A stretch of DNA of 64,000 bases from Odontocerum albicorne (Eukaryota; Arthropoda; Insecta; Trichoptera; Odontoceridae). Of this stretch, positions 15,616 to 29,105 are shown piece after piece (positions within the stretch are counted from its first letter, which is position 1; each line of letters begins with the position of its first letter). The stretch covers positions 44,834,061-44,898,060 of the forward strand of contig OX463849.1 in the NCBI GenBank assembly GCA_949825065.1. The letters are read 5' to 3'. The notes under the pieces were generated by a model. That model did not search any database. It had not been told where the DNA came from and worked only from the letters and a program-made list of their open reading frames with translations. Made by a program: the position numbers and the translations under genes.

Positions 15616-16037
15616 TAATTAAATCATTCAATAAAAAATAACATTGTTTAAACTTTAGTTTAACAAAGTCATACAATCAACAACTGAAAAGGCTGTTCTG
15701 TATAATCACCATCGATGTCTCCGATCCAGTCTCTGAATCACTATAGAATATCTTCAGCAATTGTATGATGCCAGCGATTATAAAAATCACCTTGAATTCA
15801 TAGTAACGAAACCGCTTATGTAACATTATTCATTAAAGAAAATTATAAAATGAAGTAAGGGCTGGTCCATTTCTTCAACTTCAATTCCATAAAAAATACC
15901 GTGACTTCACGACTCCAACTCCACAGCCCTCCTTGATCAATAAAATGAAATTCAATGAAATTCAATGATCAATGAAATTAAAGGAGTAGATAAAAGAAAA
16001 TATATTTTTTAAATAACACGTAAGTGTGCATATATAT

Positions 16038-16332
16038 GTTACAGACAAAGTGCACACGCTTCTATCATGAGAATTGTCAATGTGTGGTGGAGTCATTTTC
16101 AAACTCGCTCTTTTTAGGTTAGCTGTCAAAACGCTCATCTGACAGATCTTGTTTGTTCACGATGTGACCAGTTCGTGTCGGCGAGTTCACACACTTACCA
16201 GTTAAAGCATACATTATCTAGTGAAAATATACACGTAATGCAACAATTTATACTGTGACTAAAACTAATTGTTAGTGCATACATTGACCAGTTAATGTAT
16301 ACATTATCCAAATTTAACACTTTATCTGTAAC
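16038..16332. mobile_element. Short MITE-like copy, unit 2
   Basis: Copy of 4413-4707. Confidence 0.6.
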
Positions 16333-16345
16333 ATATATATGTATA

Positions 16346-16570
16346 TTTTAGGTTTTCAGTTACTTCGCGAACTGTAAATATTGGATTCTGAAATAATAGA
16401 TACCGTCTCCTGTATATCCAAAACAGAGAACAATGTTACTAAAGAGTCATCCAGGCCAAAAAAAAAAAAAAAAAAAAAAAATGCTGTAAGGAAGCTGCTG
16501 AGGGATCTCCAGGTAGATCTGATGTCAGAATCCAATATTTACAGTTCGCGAAGTAAGTGAAAACCTAAAA
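16346..16570. mobile_element. Palindromic MITE, unit 2
   Basis: Copy of 4721-4945 with both 46-bp arms intact. Confidence 0.7.
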
Positions 16571-16607
16571 TAAACATATATAACCCTTCGCTAAAACCAA
16601 ACAAAAA

Positions 16608-17351
<744 letters not shown>

Positions 17352-17367
17352 GGCCCTGAAAAGGGCC
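17352..17367 (-). terminator. Histone mRNA 3' stem-loop of H4, unit 2
   Basis: Minus strand GGCCCTTTTCAGGGCC, intact. Confidence 0.95.
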
Positions 17368-17415
17368 GTTTTGTCTAGCAGGTAGGTGGGTGGCGGCGGA
17401 TGTGCCAGGACGAGC

Positions 17416-17745
<330 letters not shown>

Positions 17746-17822
17746 TTAGTTAGTTTGATAGTCTGTCAGAGAGCGGACTAATGTCTTCGACGACCTCTCT
17801 CACTTGCGTTCTGAAATCGGAA

Positions 17823-17835
17823 TGGTAACGCTGGC
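17823..17835. repeat. Target-site duplication, left copy (Jockey)
   Basis: TGGTAACGCTGGC, identical to 22947-22959 and present once in the empty sites of units 1 (6178-6190) and 3 (34652-34664). Confidence 0.95.
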
Positions 17836-18219
17836 TCTAGTTGGGGTTTTACTCGGAGTGTCGGTCCGATTAATGGACACCTTACTCCTTCATCGAATGA
17901 TTTATTGAACGGACTTGTTTGATTGATATTTGGGTGGTGGTGTGGAAAGTTTTTATTGAATAAAAAGAGAGGAAGGATAGAAGTTGATACATATATTAAG
18001 GTTACAAATACATATATCGGGTACATATTAATATACTTATAATTTATGTGTCACGAGCGTTCATAAATAATTATACAGAAAAGAAAGGATAGAGATAAAT
18101 ACTTAGATATATATGTATAAAAATAAAATATATATATTACGAAGATAGGTGGGGGGAGAACGCTGTGACTTTAAAATAAATAGTAAATAGATAAATATGG
18201 GAGTAAGATAAACTACGTG

Positions 18220-20985
18220 TTATATATGCGCTCTAGGCATAATTCGGCGCCTACCGTTGCGAATAGGTGGTCGGGGGGTTGTGCGAAGAATCTGCTTCGG
18301 CCTGGGGTGTATGATATTCGCGTTCGCGTCGTAGTCCGACAGTGAACTGATTAGGGGGTTCGGGTGGCTCGGGAGAGAACTGTAGAACCTCTCGGCCAGA
18401 GAGATCGCGTATTCTCGGATGGTGGGGAGATCTAAATCTTCATGAAGCCGTTTGTTGCTGACAAAGTAGGGCGCATCCATAATGATGCGCGTAGCCTTGT
18501 TTTGCAACACCTGGAGTTTGCGCATGTGGGTTTCGGCCGCGTGGCCCCACACCGGGATGGCGTAAGTCATCTGAGGACGTATGATGGCCTTGTACAAGTT
18601 TAACTTGATACGTGGGGACATCCTACTGTGTCTGCCCAGGAGTGGTGTTAGGGCTTTCAGAGTGCCGTACGCCCTCCCGGTTATGATGGTGGTGTGCCTT
18701 TTCCAGGACAGCTTCGCGTCGAGAGTGACGCCGAGGTATTTCACCTCGTCGCACCACGGAACGCTCTGGCCGAAAAGTTTGAGTGGGCGGATGAAGTCGA
18801 GACGTCTTCTGGAAAAACGGACTGCTGCGCTCTTGGAAGGGTTTATCTTGACCTTCCAGTTTCTACACCAGCGTTCTAAACTTGGGAGGAATTCTTGAAT
18901 GCGAGAGTGGGAATCGCAAGAGTGTCTCGAACTCGAGAGAAAAGCCGTATCGTCCGCGTATTGAGCCGTGATAGATCGGCTGTTTTGGAGAGAGGGCATG
19001 TCGCTGGTGTATATATTGTAGAGGGTGGGAGAGAGGAGGGCTCCTTGCGGAACCCCCGCTTGTATGGGGCGGTGAGAGGAATTTATACCGCTCACCTTGA
19101 CGGAAAAGGTACGGTCGCTTAAGAATGAAGCTATGATCTGCACGAGGCGGAGAGAGATTCCGGCCTTGTGCAGTTTGAAGAGCAGTCCGTTGTGCCAGAC
19201 CGTGTCGAAGGCCTTCGCCACGTCCAGCGACAGGAGGGTTGTATGTTGTTTCTTATTGTAACCAGTCACTATATGTTCTACGACGCGAAGAAGTTGATGA
19301 GAGGTCGAGTGTCGCGGTTGAAAACCGTGTTGCGTATCTGGAATTATGTTAAGCGAGGTAATCTCGCTTGTTAGGCGATCGAGGATAAGTCGTTCGAGCA
19401 CTTTACCTAGGGTAGGCAGTAAGCTGATCGGGCGGTGATTTTCGGGGATCGTGAGTTTTTTACCCGGTTTCGGAATCATTATAACGTCTGCGCATTTGAG
19501 AGCTGTAGGGAAGAATCTATGCCTGTAGCAGGCATTGAAGATTGCTGAAATGGCGCAGACGGCTTTATTCGGCAGTTTTTTTAGGGTGAAGTTATTTATG
19601 GAATCTGGACCGGGAGCTCTCTTATTATGGAGGTTGTGAATAATTTTTTGGACTTCTTTCGGGGTGAAGAAATCCGAAGTTGGGGGAGGTCGTGAGGCGA
19701 TAATTCGTTGGACCGTTCTGTCAACCGAGGCGGAGTGCGACGGGTTAACGAGGTCCGAGTTTGGGGTAAAAGTGAGGGCGAGCGAGCCCGCAAAGATTTC
19801 GGCGCGATCTCGCGCCGAGAAAACTGTGCCGTTAGGGCCCTGCAGAGGGGAGGGCCGTTGAGGGGTTTTACGGAGAGAACGAGTCAGCCTCCACTTTTTG
19901 TGTTCCTCGACTTCGAGTGAATCGATAAATTCGCCCCAGCGATCGTTACGATGGCGCTGAAGGTCGAATTTGATCTGTTTCACCAGACGATTGTACAACG
20001 TTTTGTACGTGGGGTTGGCGGTGTTTTGCCATAGCTTCCTGATCTTGTTCTTCTCCGCGATTTTCATTTTAATGTCAACGGGGAGCGGGGGATCCGGTTT
20101 TTGAGGAGGTCTCAGTTTAGAAGCTGACTCGAGGGCCGATTTGATGTTTTCGGTGAGATAACTCACCGCCACATCAATGGCCTCGACGTCGGGAAGAGAG
20201 GTCGGCACTCTTATGTTAGATTCGAGAGTGGTCGCGAAATCATCCCAGGAGGTGATATGCCTCCTGAAGGGGAACGGATCCGGAAGGGGGTTGTTATCCG
20301 TGAGAGTTAATAAAACCGGGTAGTGATCGGACTGCAACTGCTCTAGCACTAGCAAGTCGCTGTTGAACGGGATGTCGTTTTTGATGATGATGTCTAAGAC
20401 GTCTGCAGAGTCGTTATCTTTTTGGGAGTATCTGGTCGGAGTGGCGGGGGCGTCCACAAAGTAATTTTTGCGGGAGGAGATCTCGGCTAGCGTGCGGCCG
20501 TGAGTGTTTTTGACTCGGCTGTGCCAGAGCGGATGTTTGGCATTGAGATCTCCCGCTACTATAGTGGGAAGATTGTCCGCGAAAAGTGAGTCCAAATCTG
20601 ACTCGAGAAATGGTAATGTCGGTCGGAGATACACGGACACGAGCTTGAGAGGACCGTGGTTGAGGGTTTGAACCACAACGCTGGTGCTCTCCATGTTGTC
20701 CGTGGGGGGAGATGCGGAAAGGCAGTGATCGAGACTCGCCTTTATTATGATAGCTGTGCCGCCTCCTCTGCCTGTGAGGCGGTCATTACGGTAAACATAA
20801 TAATTACGAAGTGAGTATCGGTGACTGGGTTTTAAGAAGGATTCATTAATCATCATCACATCTAGGTTGTGCTCGACGATGAAGTCCTCGATTTCTTGCT
20901 TGTTGGTTTTGCAAGTGCCGTTTGCATTCCAGAACGCGACGGTTAGATGGCAGGGTCTGCTGACTCTAGCCATTGTGAGGCACAC
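18220..20985 (-). CDS. Jockey-type LINE ORF2: endonuclease-reverse transcriptase
   Basis: Enzyme for target-primed reverse transcription. 921 codons, uninterrupted. The N-terminal apurinic-type endonuclease (about residues 10-230) shows FWNANG, INESFLKP, AGDLNAKHPLWHS and the catalytic SDHYPVLLTL. The RT domain (about 440-720) shows KKLPNKAVC, PKPGKK, HRPISLLPTLGKVLERL, QHGFQPRHSTSHQL, SLDVAKAFDTVWH, GVPQGALLSP and the catalytic QYADD near residue 675. The C-terminal part has VWGHAAETHMRKLQVLQNKA, usual for Jockey elements. There is no RNase H domain. It overlaps the end of ORF1 by 20 nt in another frame, so translation probably relies on reinitiation. The start is the first ATG of the frame; an ATG four codons later is also possible. 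Confidence 0.95.
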   Translation of the reverse strand: MCLTMARVSRPCHLTVAFWNANGTCKTNKQEIEDFIVEHNLDVMMINESFLKPSHRYSLRNYYVYRNDRLTGRGGGTAIIIKASLDHCLSASPPTDNMESTSVVVQTLNHGPLKLVSVYLRPTLPFLESDLDSLFADNLPTIVAGDLNAKHPLWHSRVKNTHGRTLAEISSRKNYFVDAPATPTRYSQKDNDSADVLDIIIKNDIPFNSDLLVLEQLQSDHYPVLLTLTDNNPLPDPFPFRRHITSWDDFATTLESNIRVPTSLPDVEAIDVAVSYLTENIKSALESASKLRPPQKPDPPLPVDIKMKIAEKNKIRKLWQNTANPTYKTLYNRLVKQIKFDLQRHRNDRWGEFIDSLEVEEHKKWRLTRSLRKTPQRPSPLQGPNGTVFSARDRAEIFAGSLALTFTPNSDLVNPSHSASVDRTVQRIIASRPPPTSDFFTPKEVQKIIHNLHNKRAPGPDSINNFTLKKLPNKAVCAISAIFNACYRHRFFPTALKCADVIMIPKPGKKLTIPENHRPISLLPTLGKVLERLILDRLTSEITSLNIIPDTQHGFQPRHSTSHQLLRVVEHIVTGYNKKQHTTLLSLDVAKAFDTVWHNGLLFKLHKAGISLRLVQIIASFLSDRTFSVKVSGINSSHRPIQAGVPQGALLSPTLYNIYTSDMPSLQNSRSITAQYADDTAFLSSSRHSCDSHSRIQEFLPSLERWCRNWKVKINPSKSAAVRFSRRRLDFIRPLKLFGQSVPWCDEVKYLGVTLDAKLSWKRHTTIITGRAYGTLKALTPLLGRHSRMSPRIKLNLYKAIIRPQMTYAIPVWGHAAETHMRKLQVLQNKATRIIMDAPYFVSNKRLHEDLDLPTIREYAISLAERFYSSLPSHPNPLISSLSDYDANANIIHPRPKQILRTTPRPPIRNGRRRIMPRAHI

Positions 20986-22534
20986 ACATTGCGAGGGCGT
21001 TGAAGACTTCGCGGGCCATATGCATGGCCTCGTCGAGGTTCCTCAATACCGCGGATATGTCGGCCTGCGATGGATAGCGCAGATTGGGGGGTGTTACTAG
21101 GGGGGGCGGTTGGGCGGAGAGCTGAGGGCGGGCATTTTTCGTAATGCTCGCGTATGAGATCGCGGGGGACGCGACATTCGACGTTGGTTTCGATAAAGGA
21201 GGGGTCCTCCTGGGGGCTTCTCTGGCTGGCGGGGGCGCGGAGGGGTAGGCCTGTTTGGCATTTCTGCTAAGAGGGTGAGAGGGACAGCTTCTGTAGTTGG
21301 CCGGGTGGTCGCCGCCACAGTTGGCGCATCTCGCGGGGGAGTCGTCCGGCTTTTTACAGTCGGACGTTCTGTGATTTCGTGCGCATTTGACGCACACGGG
21401 AGGGGCATGACAGCTGCCAGCGCTGTGATAAAACTTTTGGCAGCGGTGACACTGTCCTGCTGATGTATTCTTTTTCAACTCCTCCACGGAGATCTTCATA
21501 TCGAAGATGCTGTGGAGGTCGTTGTAAATACGGCGTCCTTCAGGGGATTTGGTGAGTTTAACAATCACCAATGGCAGGACTTTCCTCCTCCGGTCCTTCA
21601 TCCTGAAGACGTTCAGGACCGGGTAGTCGAGGGATTTCAGTTCGGCGATAATCTCCTCGACTCCGAAGGAGGTGTGGACGCCGCGAAGGACAACGAGGAG
21701 GGGTCTCTCGCTGTCTAGTTGGTACGTGTAGTACGGTACCTTGAGACGGCTTGATTCCGTTGCTAGCAGACGGTATGCGTCGACAGACTTCGTCTGTATA
21801 CGGAGGTCACCGCTGCTCAAAGCCTTCGATGTGAAGGGCATATTGGCAGCGTGGAGCTTCTTTCGAAGCTCCGAGTATTTTTCCGCATCCCGCAGAATAA
21901 TAGGCGGGATGCGTTCCGATTTAGTCGGGAAAGGAGCGGCTTGGGCGGGAGCCGGTGTGGCTGGAGAGACTGAGCCCGGTGGGCTAGGTAGCCTCTGCCT
22001 TTTTTTGGCGGTGGCAATATTGGGAGCTGAAAGCTCTTTTGGAGGGCTGTCCGGTGACCTCTTACGACGGATTGGTACCGTCTGCCAGTCCATGTCGGAA
22101 TCATCCGGCTGGACGGTTGAAGAGGGGCGAGAAGCTGCGGTAATTGTTATTTTGGGGACGGGGGTGGTGGGTACACCGTCCGTGTTTATTTTGGCGGGAG
22201 GGGCCGACGGGGGGTTCGGCTTTCCCAATGTTGGCTTGGGCTGGGCGGGGGTAGGCGCCAGCGTTGGTGGGACGGAGAGCGGGGAGACGACTTTGTCGAC
22301 TTCCGTCTTGTCGCCCACAAATTGAATAGTACCTCGCGAGAGGAGGGTCGAGAGGTAGTTTATGGCCTGCGCGAGGGACTTTTTGTTACGAATTTGGGAG
22401 GTAAACTCCTCGAGAGACGTAGGGACATTTTGGGAGACCGGGGGGTCTTTTACTGGGAGGACCCGCGTAATTTTGCGCTGCGATCCTTTTTTTCGAATAC
22501 GCCAGTGAACAGCGTCGGCGCTAGTGGAATGCAT
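20966..22534 (-). CDS. Jockey-type LINE ORF1: gag-like nucleic-acid-binding protein
   Basis: RNA-binding protein that forms the retrotransposition particle. 522 codons. A Pro/Ser/Thr-rich, low-complexity N-terminal third; a PRE_C2HC-type domain at about residues 265-345 (PYYTYQLDSERPLLVVLRGV, VLPLVIVKLTKS); then three zinc knuckles at about 362-376 (CHRC...HSAGSC), 381-393 (CVKCARNHRTSDC) and 403-417 (CANCGGDHPANYRSC). PRE_C2HC plus CCHC is typical of Jockey-clade gag. The 412-nt leader before the ATG contains other short frames. No stops or frameshifts. Confidence 0.93.
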   Translation of the reverse strand: MHSTSADAVHWRIRKKGSQRKITRVLPVKDPPVSQNVPTSLEEFTSQIRNKKSLAQAINYLSTLLSRGTIQFVGDKTEVDKVVSPLSVPPTLAPTPAQPKPTLGKPNPPSAPPAKINTDGVPTTPVPKITITAASRPSSTVQPDDSDMDWQTVPIRRKRSPDSPPKELSAPNIATAKKRQRLPSPPGSVSPATPAPAQAAPFPTKSERIPPIILRDAEKYSELRKKLHAANMPFTSKALSSGDLRIQTKSVDAYRLLATESSRLKVPYYTYQLDSERPLLVVLRGVHTSFGVEEIIAELKSLDYPVLNVFRMKDRRRKVLPLVIVKLTKSPEGRRIYNDLHSIFDMKISVEELKKNTSAGQCHRCQKFYHSAGSCHAPPVCVKCARNHRTSDCKKPDDSPARCANCGGDHPANYRSCPSHPLSRNAKQAYPSAPPPAREAPRRTPPLSKPTSNVASPAISYASITKNARPQLSAQPPPLVTPPNLRYPSQADISAVLRNLDEAMHMAREVFNALAMCVPHNG

Positions 22535-22946
22535 TTTATAAAGTTAGTTATATTATATATAATAATATATATAAATCGTACAGAGGGGAGGGGAGGGAAG
22601 AGAAAAGTCCGTTCACTCACCCGATGAGGAGACGTCGGTGAACGTCGTCGGGAGTGACACTCGAGCACCGGTGAAGGCTGGAACTGCGGTGTCGGGGGGC
22701 CTTCTTTTTCCCTCCTTCTTAGTGTGATGGAGTCCTGATGAGGTCCAGGGCTAAGATGATTAATTGATGTCCTTTCGGGCTGGTGATGATGATGATGCGT
22801 TGCGTTGGAGACACAAACACAAAACACAAGCACTTTGTAGCAGCTCAAGGGAAAACTGTCACGGGCTCCGTTTACTCTTAGATGGTGAGAGCGTCGGAGA
22901 GCGCGGTTATAGGCGACCGTCTAAGTCGGCTGTGAGCGGCCGAATG

Positions 22947-22959
22947 TGGTAACGCTGGC
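22947..22959. repeat. Target-site duplication, right copy (Jockey)
   Basis: TGGTAACGCTGGC, identical to 17823-17835. Confidence 0.95.
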
Positions 22960-23549
<590 letters not shown>

Positions 23550-23615
23550 ATAGTCGCGTGAGCGATAATTTATTGTGACTGACACTGCAGAAAACACACA
23601 CGCATCACATCAAAA

Positions 23616-23631
23616 GGCCCTTTTCAGGGCC
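23616..23631 (+). terminator. Histone mRNA 3' stem-loop of H3, unit 2
   Basis: GGCCCTTTTCAGGGCC; the T-run just downstream is 2 nt longer than in unit 1. Confidence 0.95.
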
Positions 23632-24693
23632 GCAAATTGATTTTTTTTTTTAGATATTATTATTTTTTTTAGATATCGTGAAAGTTAGTTCTCCTCCTCG
23701 GCCGCGCGGCATATTTAATCATCGGTAATTGATTAAACATTTTGAAATTCAACTTTTTTTTTTTTTTTTTTACAATAATAACAACGACACGAACATCGTT
23801 GTGTGTCAAAATAACAATACTAGTAACGAGTGTGCCGCGAGGTTTAGATTTTGCGAGAGTAGGTACCGACGACACCTACCGCCAGATATATTAATTAAAA
23901 GTAATATTTATTTGTTTAGAAAAAAGTTAATTGTCTATGTTTCGCGCGTGCGCGCTAGGCACGGCGTCGTCATGTCAACGACAAACAAACACCTGTCAAT
24001 TATCGTTTTGACGTTTCATAATGTATCGTTTCCAGTTTATGTTGAATTATTGTTAAAAAGAAAAAAGAAATTATGCATTTCTTTCTTCCGATTGTCATTA
24101 TTATTATTATTATTATTATTGTTTTTTTTTTTTTTTTTTTCGTCTCTTACTTGTTTATTTGAATGTTTCTTTTATTTTAACTATATATTCAGACGGAGGA
24201 TATTTAATTACGATTCGCCGCGAGATTAAAGTTCTCGAAAAATCTAATTATTCCTGTTGTTCTGACAACATACATATGTGAGCGTTGTCCCACTAAAAAC
24301 GAATCAAAGTTCTTCACCACTAAAAAATAAGTCTTCCACTATTACGCGAGTCTACTTGGTTGAGTTTTGTGATATACCATACACATACATACATACATAT
24401 GTTAAATTTAATATTGAATTATTACTCTTTTTATTATTATTACTAATCCTTTTTTGTTTTTTTTTTTTTTTTTTTTTTATATCCTGTACATGCCAGTTTA
24501 AGGTGAAGTTTTGTATTATCATCATTATTATTATTATTATTTTTTTAAAATTTTTTTTTTTTATTTTATTTTATTTTGTTGTTGGCAGTAATTTTAAGTG
24601 CTTGCCTTTAAGTGCTTGCTTGTGTACTATCGCCAGCCATTAGTAAAACAGCGGGCGAGGGCTTTATACACAATCTTAATAAATAAATATATG
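23632..24693. other. H3-H2A spacer, proximal part, unit 2
   Basis: Copy of 6856-7914 with small T-run differences; no gene. Confidence 0.6.
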
Positions 24694-24879
24694 TTATTGT
24701 ATATGTTATTTACAGTTAAGGTGGCTATATGGTCAACATCGTGGAGGTAATAAGGGGAGACACATCGTCGTTATTTGTTTTTATCGAGCACCGTTTATTC
24801 CACTTTTCATAGTCGTACAACCGTTCCTGTTTCGAGGCTTTCTTTCTTTCACCTCATCGTTATAAAAAAAAAAACTGAA
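24694..24879 (-). mobile_element. Penelope-like terminus relic, unit 2
   Basis: Copy of 7915-8100. Confidence 0.65.
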
Positions 24880-25042
24880 TATAAACGTTGATTTTGGAAA
24901 ACAAACAGATCACATAGATAATTTTAAATATTTATTATAATAATAATATGCTGTCCTGCGAATGGATGAATGAATGAATTTCAGTAAGCCGGAGCCGGCC
25001 GAATGGTCAGTAATTATATCTACCAAACAACGACGACTCGGC

Positions 25043-25219
25043 TCAGATAGGTAGTCCAAGTGGTGAATAGCTTATTCGGAGTCTCGGTCCAATGGTAGGA
25101 CGCCATACTCGTTCATCGGATAATTTCCGACTGTTAAATCCGAAATTTAGGTTTATACTGAATGGGTGTGAGTGAAAAATAATGAAGGCGAGATGATGGT
25201 GAATGAAATAAAACAGATA
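25043..25219 (-). mobile_element. LINE 3'-tail relic, unit 2
   Basis: Copy of 8264-8440. Confidence 0.55.
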
Positions 25220-25322
25220 GGCAGGCAGTACCACCACCTAAATACCGTGCGCTGAGCGACACGCGCTCGCTCACTCACTCGTATTATCAAAAGATTTATA
25301 TAATCGCTAATATATATTTGTT

Positions 25323-25338
25323 GGCCCTGAAAAGGGCC
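25323..25338 (-). terminator. Histone mRNA 3' stem-loop of H2A, unit 2
   Basis: Minus strand GGCCCTTTTCAGGGCC. Confidence 0.95.
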
Positions 25339-25390
25339 TTTTGTTGATTGAATGTCTTAAAGGTCTACACGATAAATGCCACCACGAGCT

Positions 25391-26117
<727 letters not shown>

Positions 26118-26492
26118 ATGCCGCCCAAGACGAGTGGAAAGGCCGCCAAGAAGTCCGGCAAGGCCCAGAAGAACATCTCCAAGGGGGACAAGAAGAAGAC
26201 CAAGCGAAGGAGGAAGGAATCGTACGCCATCTACATCTACAAGGTGCTGAAGCAGGTGCACCCCGACACCGGCATCAGCAGCAAGGCGATGAGCATCATG
26301 AACAGTTTCGTCAACGACATCTTCGAGCGCATCGCCGCCGAGGCCTCCCGTCTCGCCCACTACAACAAGAGGAGCACCATCACCAGCAGGGAGATCCAGA
26401 CCGCCGTCAGGCTCCTGCTCCCCGGCGAGTTGGCCAAGCACGCCGTCAGCGAGGGCACCAAAGCCGTCACCAAGTACACCAGCAGCAAGTGA
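26118..26492 (+). CDS. H2B: Histone H2B, unit 2
   Basis: Same 124-residue product as 9339-9713; same distance to its stem-loop. Confidence 0.99.
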   Translation: MPPKTSGKAAKKSGKAQKNISKGDKKKTKRRRKESYAIYIYKVLKQVHPDTGISSKAMSIMNSFVNDIFERIAAEASRLAHYNKRSTITSREIQTAVRLLLPGELAKHAVSEGTKAVTKYTSSK

Positions 26493-26653
26493 ACGACGAC
26501 TGCGACCGACCGACGATGATGATTATGACGACGACAGGCCTCCTCCGCCTCCGGCCGACCTGCCGGGTGACGTGGGCCTCGCTCACTCGCCCGGGGACTT
26601 GATCAATCAATCAATCAATCGAATCGATCTATATCTATCTATCTATCACAAAA

Positions 26654-26669
26654 GGCCCTTTTCAGGGCC
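26654..26669 (+). terminator. Histone mRNA 3' stem-loop of H2B, unit 2
   Basis: GGCCCTTTTCAGGGCC with the same purine-rich downstream tract. Confidence 0.95.
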
Positions 26670-26792
26670 AACAATAATATGACGGACAAAAAGAAAGAAA
26701 ATCGAGAACCTTAGACCAGAGAGAGAGATAGATATGCATAATGATAATAATAAAAATAAAATAAAAAAAATAAAAAAAAAAATAAAAAAATA

Positions 26793-26989
<197 letters not shown>

Positions 26990-27529
26990 CAGATTACGAC
27001 CGACTATGAATTCATACTCTTATCCCCTGCCCGTTGTTATCATTATTATTATTAATATCATTATTAATACCACCGCCATAATAATAATAGCGAATGATTA
27101 CTTTACGGGGCTGCACAATAATAATCGCACCACGCACTCCAATCAGTCGGTTCGTCAGTCATTCCGCTGATCATCTACGTACTGTGATCACTAGCCCCCC
27201 CTAACTCGATCGATCGCTTACTTACTACTTACGCGTGTAAGATCGTTTATTTTACTTTCACTTATATCAATTCACCCTTTAGTCCGTCGCAATATGACAA
27301 AGACAAAACACACGTACAGAGACAGCACTCGATACAATATTATGTATAATCGATCAATCAATTAATCGTGACATTCTACCACCCGCACTCAACTGTCATT
27401 CTGACAGATGAGATCTGACAGACAGGCAGGCTGGCCAACCGCGCGGTTATAAATTCATATTCTTCATCAAGAGCTTTTTTTTTTTTCTTCTTCTTCTTCT
27501 TTTTTTTTCTTTCATTTCATTGTCTATGA

Positions 27530-27710
27530 ATTACGATATTTTGTTTAAAGTTAAGGCATTAACGCTGTCTGTCGAGGTTTAAAGATATTTTTTTTTTTTT
27601 TTTGTTATCAAATACTGTTTTATCGAACACTGTTTATTCCACTTGGAATAAAAATAATTATTATTATTTAATAAACAGTGTTTGATGAAATGAATAACAA
27701 TCACGATATT
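27530..27710 (-). mobile_element. Second Penelope-like terminus relic, unit 2
   Basis: Copy of 10715-10895, with the same head-to-head inverted pair. Confidence 0.7.
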
Positions 27711-28283
27711 ATTATTATTATTATTATTATCGAACGTGCGTGAAGGGAGCGTAGCGTCAAGTGGCGCGAACCCTGCCTCGCGGTCAGATGGATAGATCCG
27801 ATAGTGACAGAACATTCATTCATTCGTTCGTTCATTAATTAATTAATTAAGTAAAAAAAAAAATTATTTAAAAAAATATTTATTTATTTATTGCCGACAT
27901 ACAGGTTTCGGTGGTATCGTATCGGACGATAGCTGACCGATCGACCTATCTATCTATCTATCTATCTGCGTACGTATTCGTACTCTATAGATTCCTTCTA
28001 TAGATTCCCGCCGGACGCGTCCTGTCGCGTTTCGACTAGGCAATGTTCGATATATATATATACATGTTTGTTTCCTATCCTATTTTTATTCTCCCTTTAA
28101 TCGTATATGTCAGGTAAGGGGTCAGTTTCTTCCGATCATTATCACTATAATTATCATCATTCCAGAGACACGAAACAATCACGCGGCGTGTCCAGAGCAT
28201 TCTAGGTAAAGACTCACTCACACCGGGTGATCTCTTCGGGATTATTATATCCGTTCGGCGGTACGTCATTTTCGGGTCTGGAT

Positions 28284-28405
28284 CTACCAAGTGATGAATA
28301 TCTCGTTCGGAGTCTCGGTCCAATGGTAGGACACCACCTTACTCCTTCATCGGATAAGTACCAAGTGATGAATATCTCGTTCGGAGTCTCGGTCCAATGG
28401 TAGGA
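28284..28405 (-). repeat. Duplicated LINE-tail fragment, units 2/3 boundary
   Basis: Copy of 11469-11590. Confidence 0.65.
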
Positions 28406-28438
28406 TCTCGCATCTAAACGTTTAAAAATTATAATTTT

Positions 28439-29105
28439 ATTTAATTAATGTACAAGTTCGTCGTCGGCCGATACGTATCGGATCCGATGCGGCCGGTACG
28501 ATGGGGCCGATCTCAGGCGACGGGACACAGAGAGAGAACGGACGCCTCTCTGCTACGGCGAGCCCGTTTATTCGCGTCCCTCGGTCAAACGGTGCATTAT
28601 TGATTGTTAATTATGGCACAGTCGCGTGACGACGGTCTCTCTCGACCGATCGGCCGGCGGTCATGCGGATTTTTATCATTTATTAAGGTTTTACGCGGTT
28701 TTTAGTCGCGCATTACGACGGACCGCCGGACGATTTCCGATTTGAAAACCGTATAACGCGACACGGCCGTCTAGCATCGCGGCCGTTTCACTCTCGAGGC
28801 GAGCCCTCATATTCGATGTTCGAGCTCGAAGTGCCGCGATCCCGTACCCGATCGGCGTTATCGAGCTATTTTCGAAAATATACGGAGTTCTAAACAGAAA
28901 TGGGACCGATTTTTCAGTTCAAAATCGACAAGTGCAAACGTCGCGTTCACGTTGCGGTCGCGCGTTCGTTCGGCGTCGCGGTAATACCCTCTCGTCTCTC
29001 GTAAAGACTCACCGCCGCTCAAAGTGATTTCTCCTCTTGATTTTTACACAAATCACTCATCTTCTCTCTCTTCGACACGACACGAAGCTCAAGAATAACA
29101 ATAAT
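28439..29105. promoter_or_regulatory. H1 5' flank, unit 3
   Basis: Copy of positions 1-667; start of the third unit. Confidence 0.55.

Larger units (their letters stand above)
17836..22946 (-). mobile_element. Full-length Jockey-clade LINE (5111 bp)
   Basis: Inserted in the H4-H3 promoter of unit 2 only, flanked by a perfect 13-bp duplication of the target. Minus strand: 5' UTR 22946-22535, ORF1 (gag-like), ORF2 (endonuclease-RT), 3' UTR 18219-17836. It has no LTRs and no poly-A tail. The 5' end reads CATTCGGCCGC; taking the first A as +1, GGTCG falls at +28 to +32, matching the downstream promoter element pattern RGWYV. Initiator plus DPE is the internal promoter type known for Jockey elements, so the 5' end looks complete. 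Both ORFs are open and the host-unit sequence is otherwise unchanged, so the insertion is young. Confidence 0.95.
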
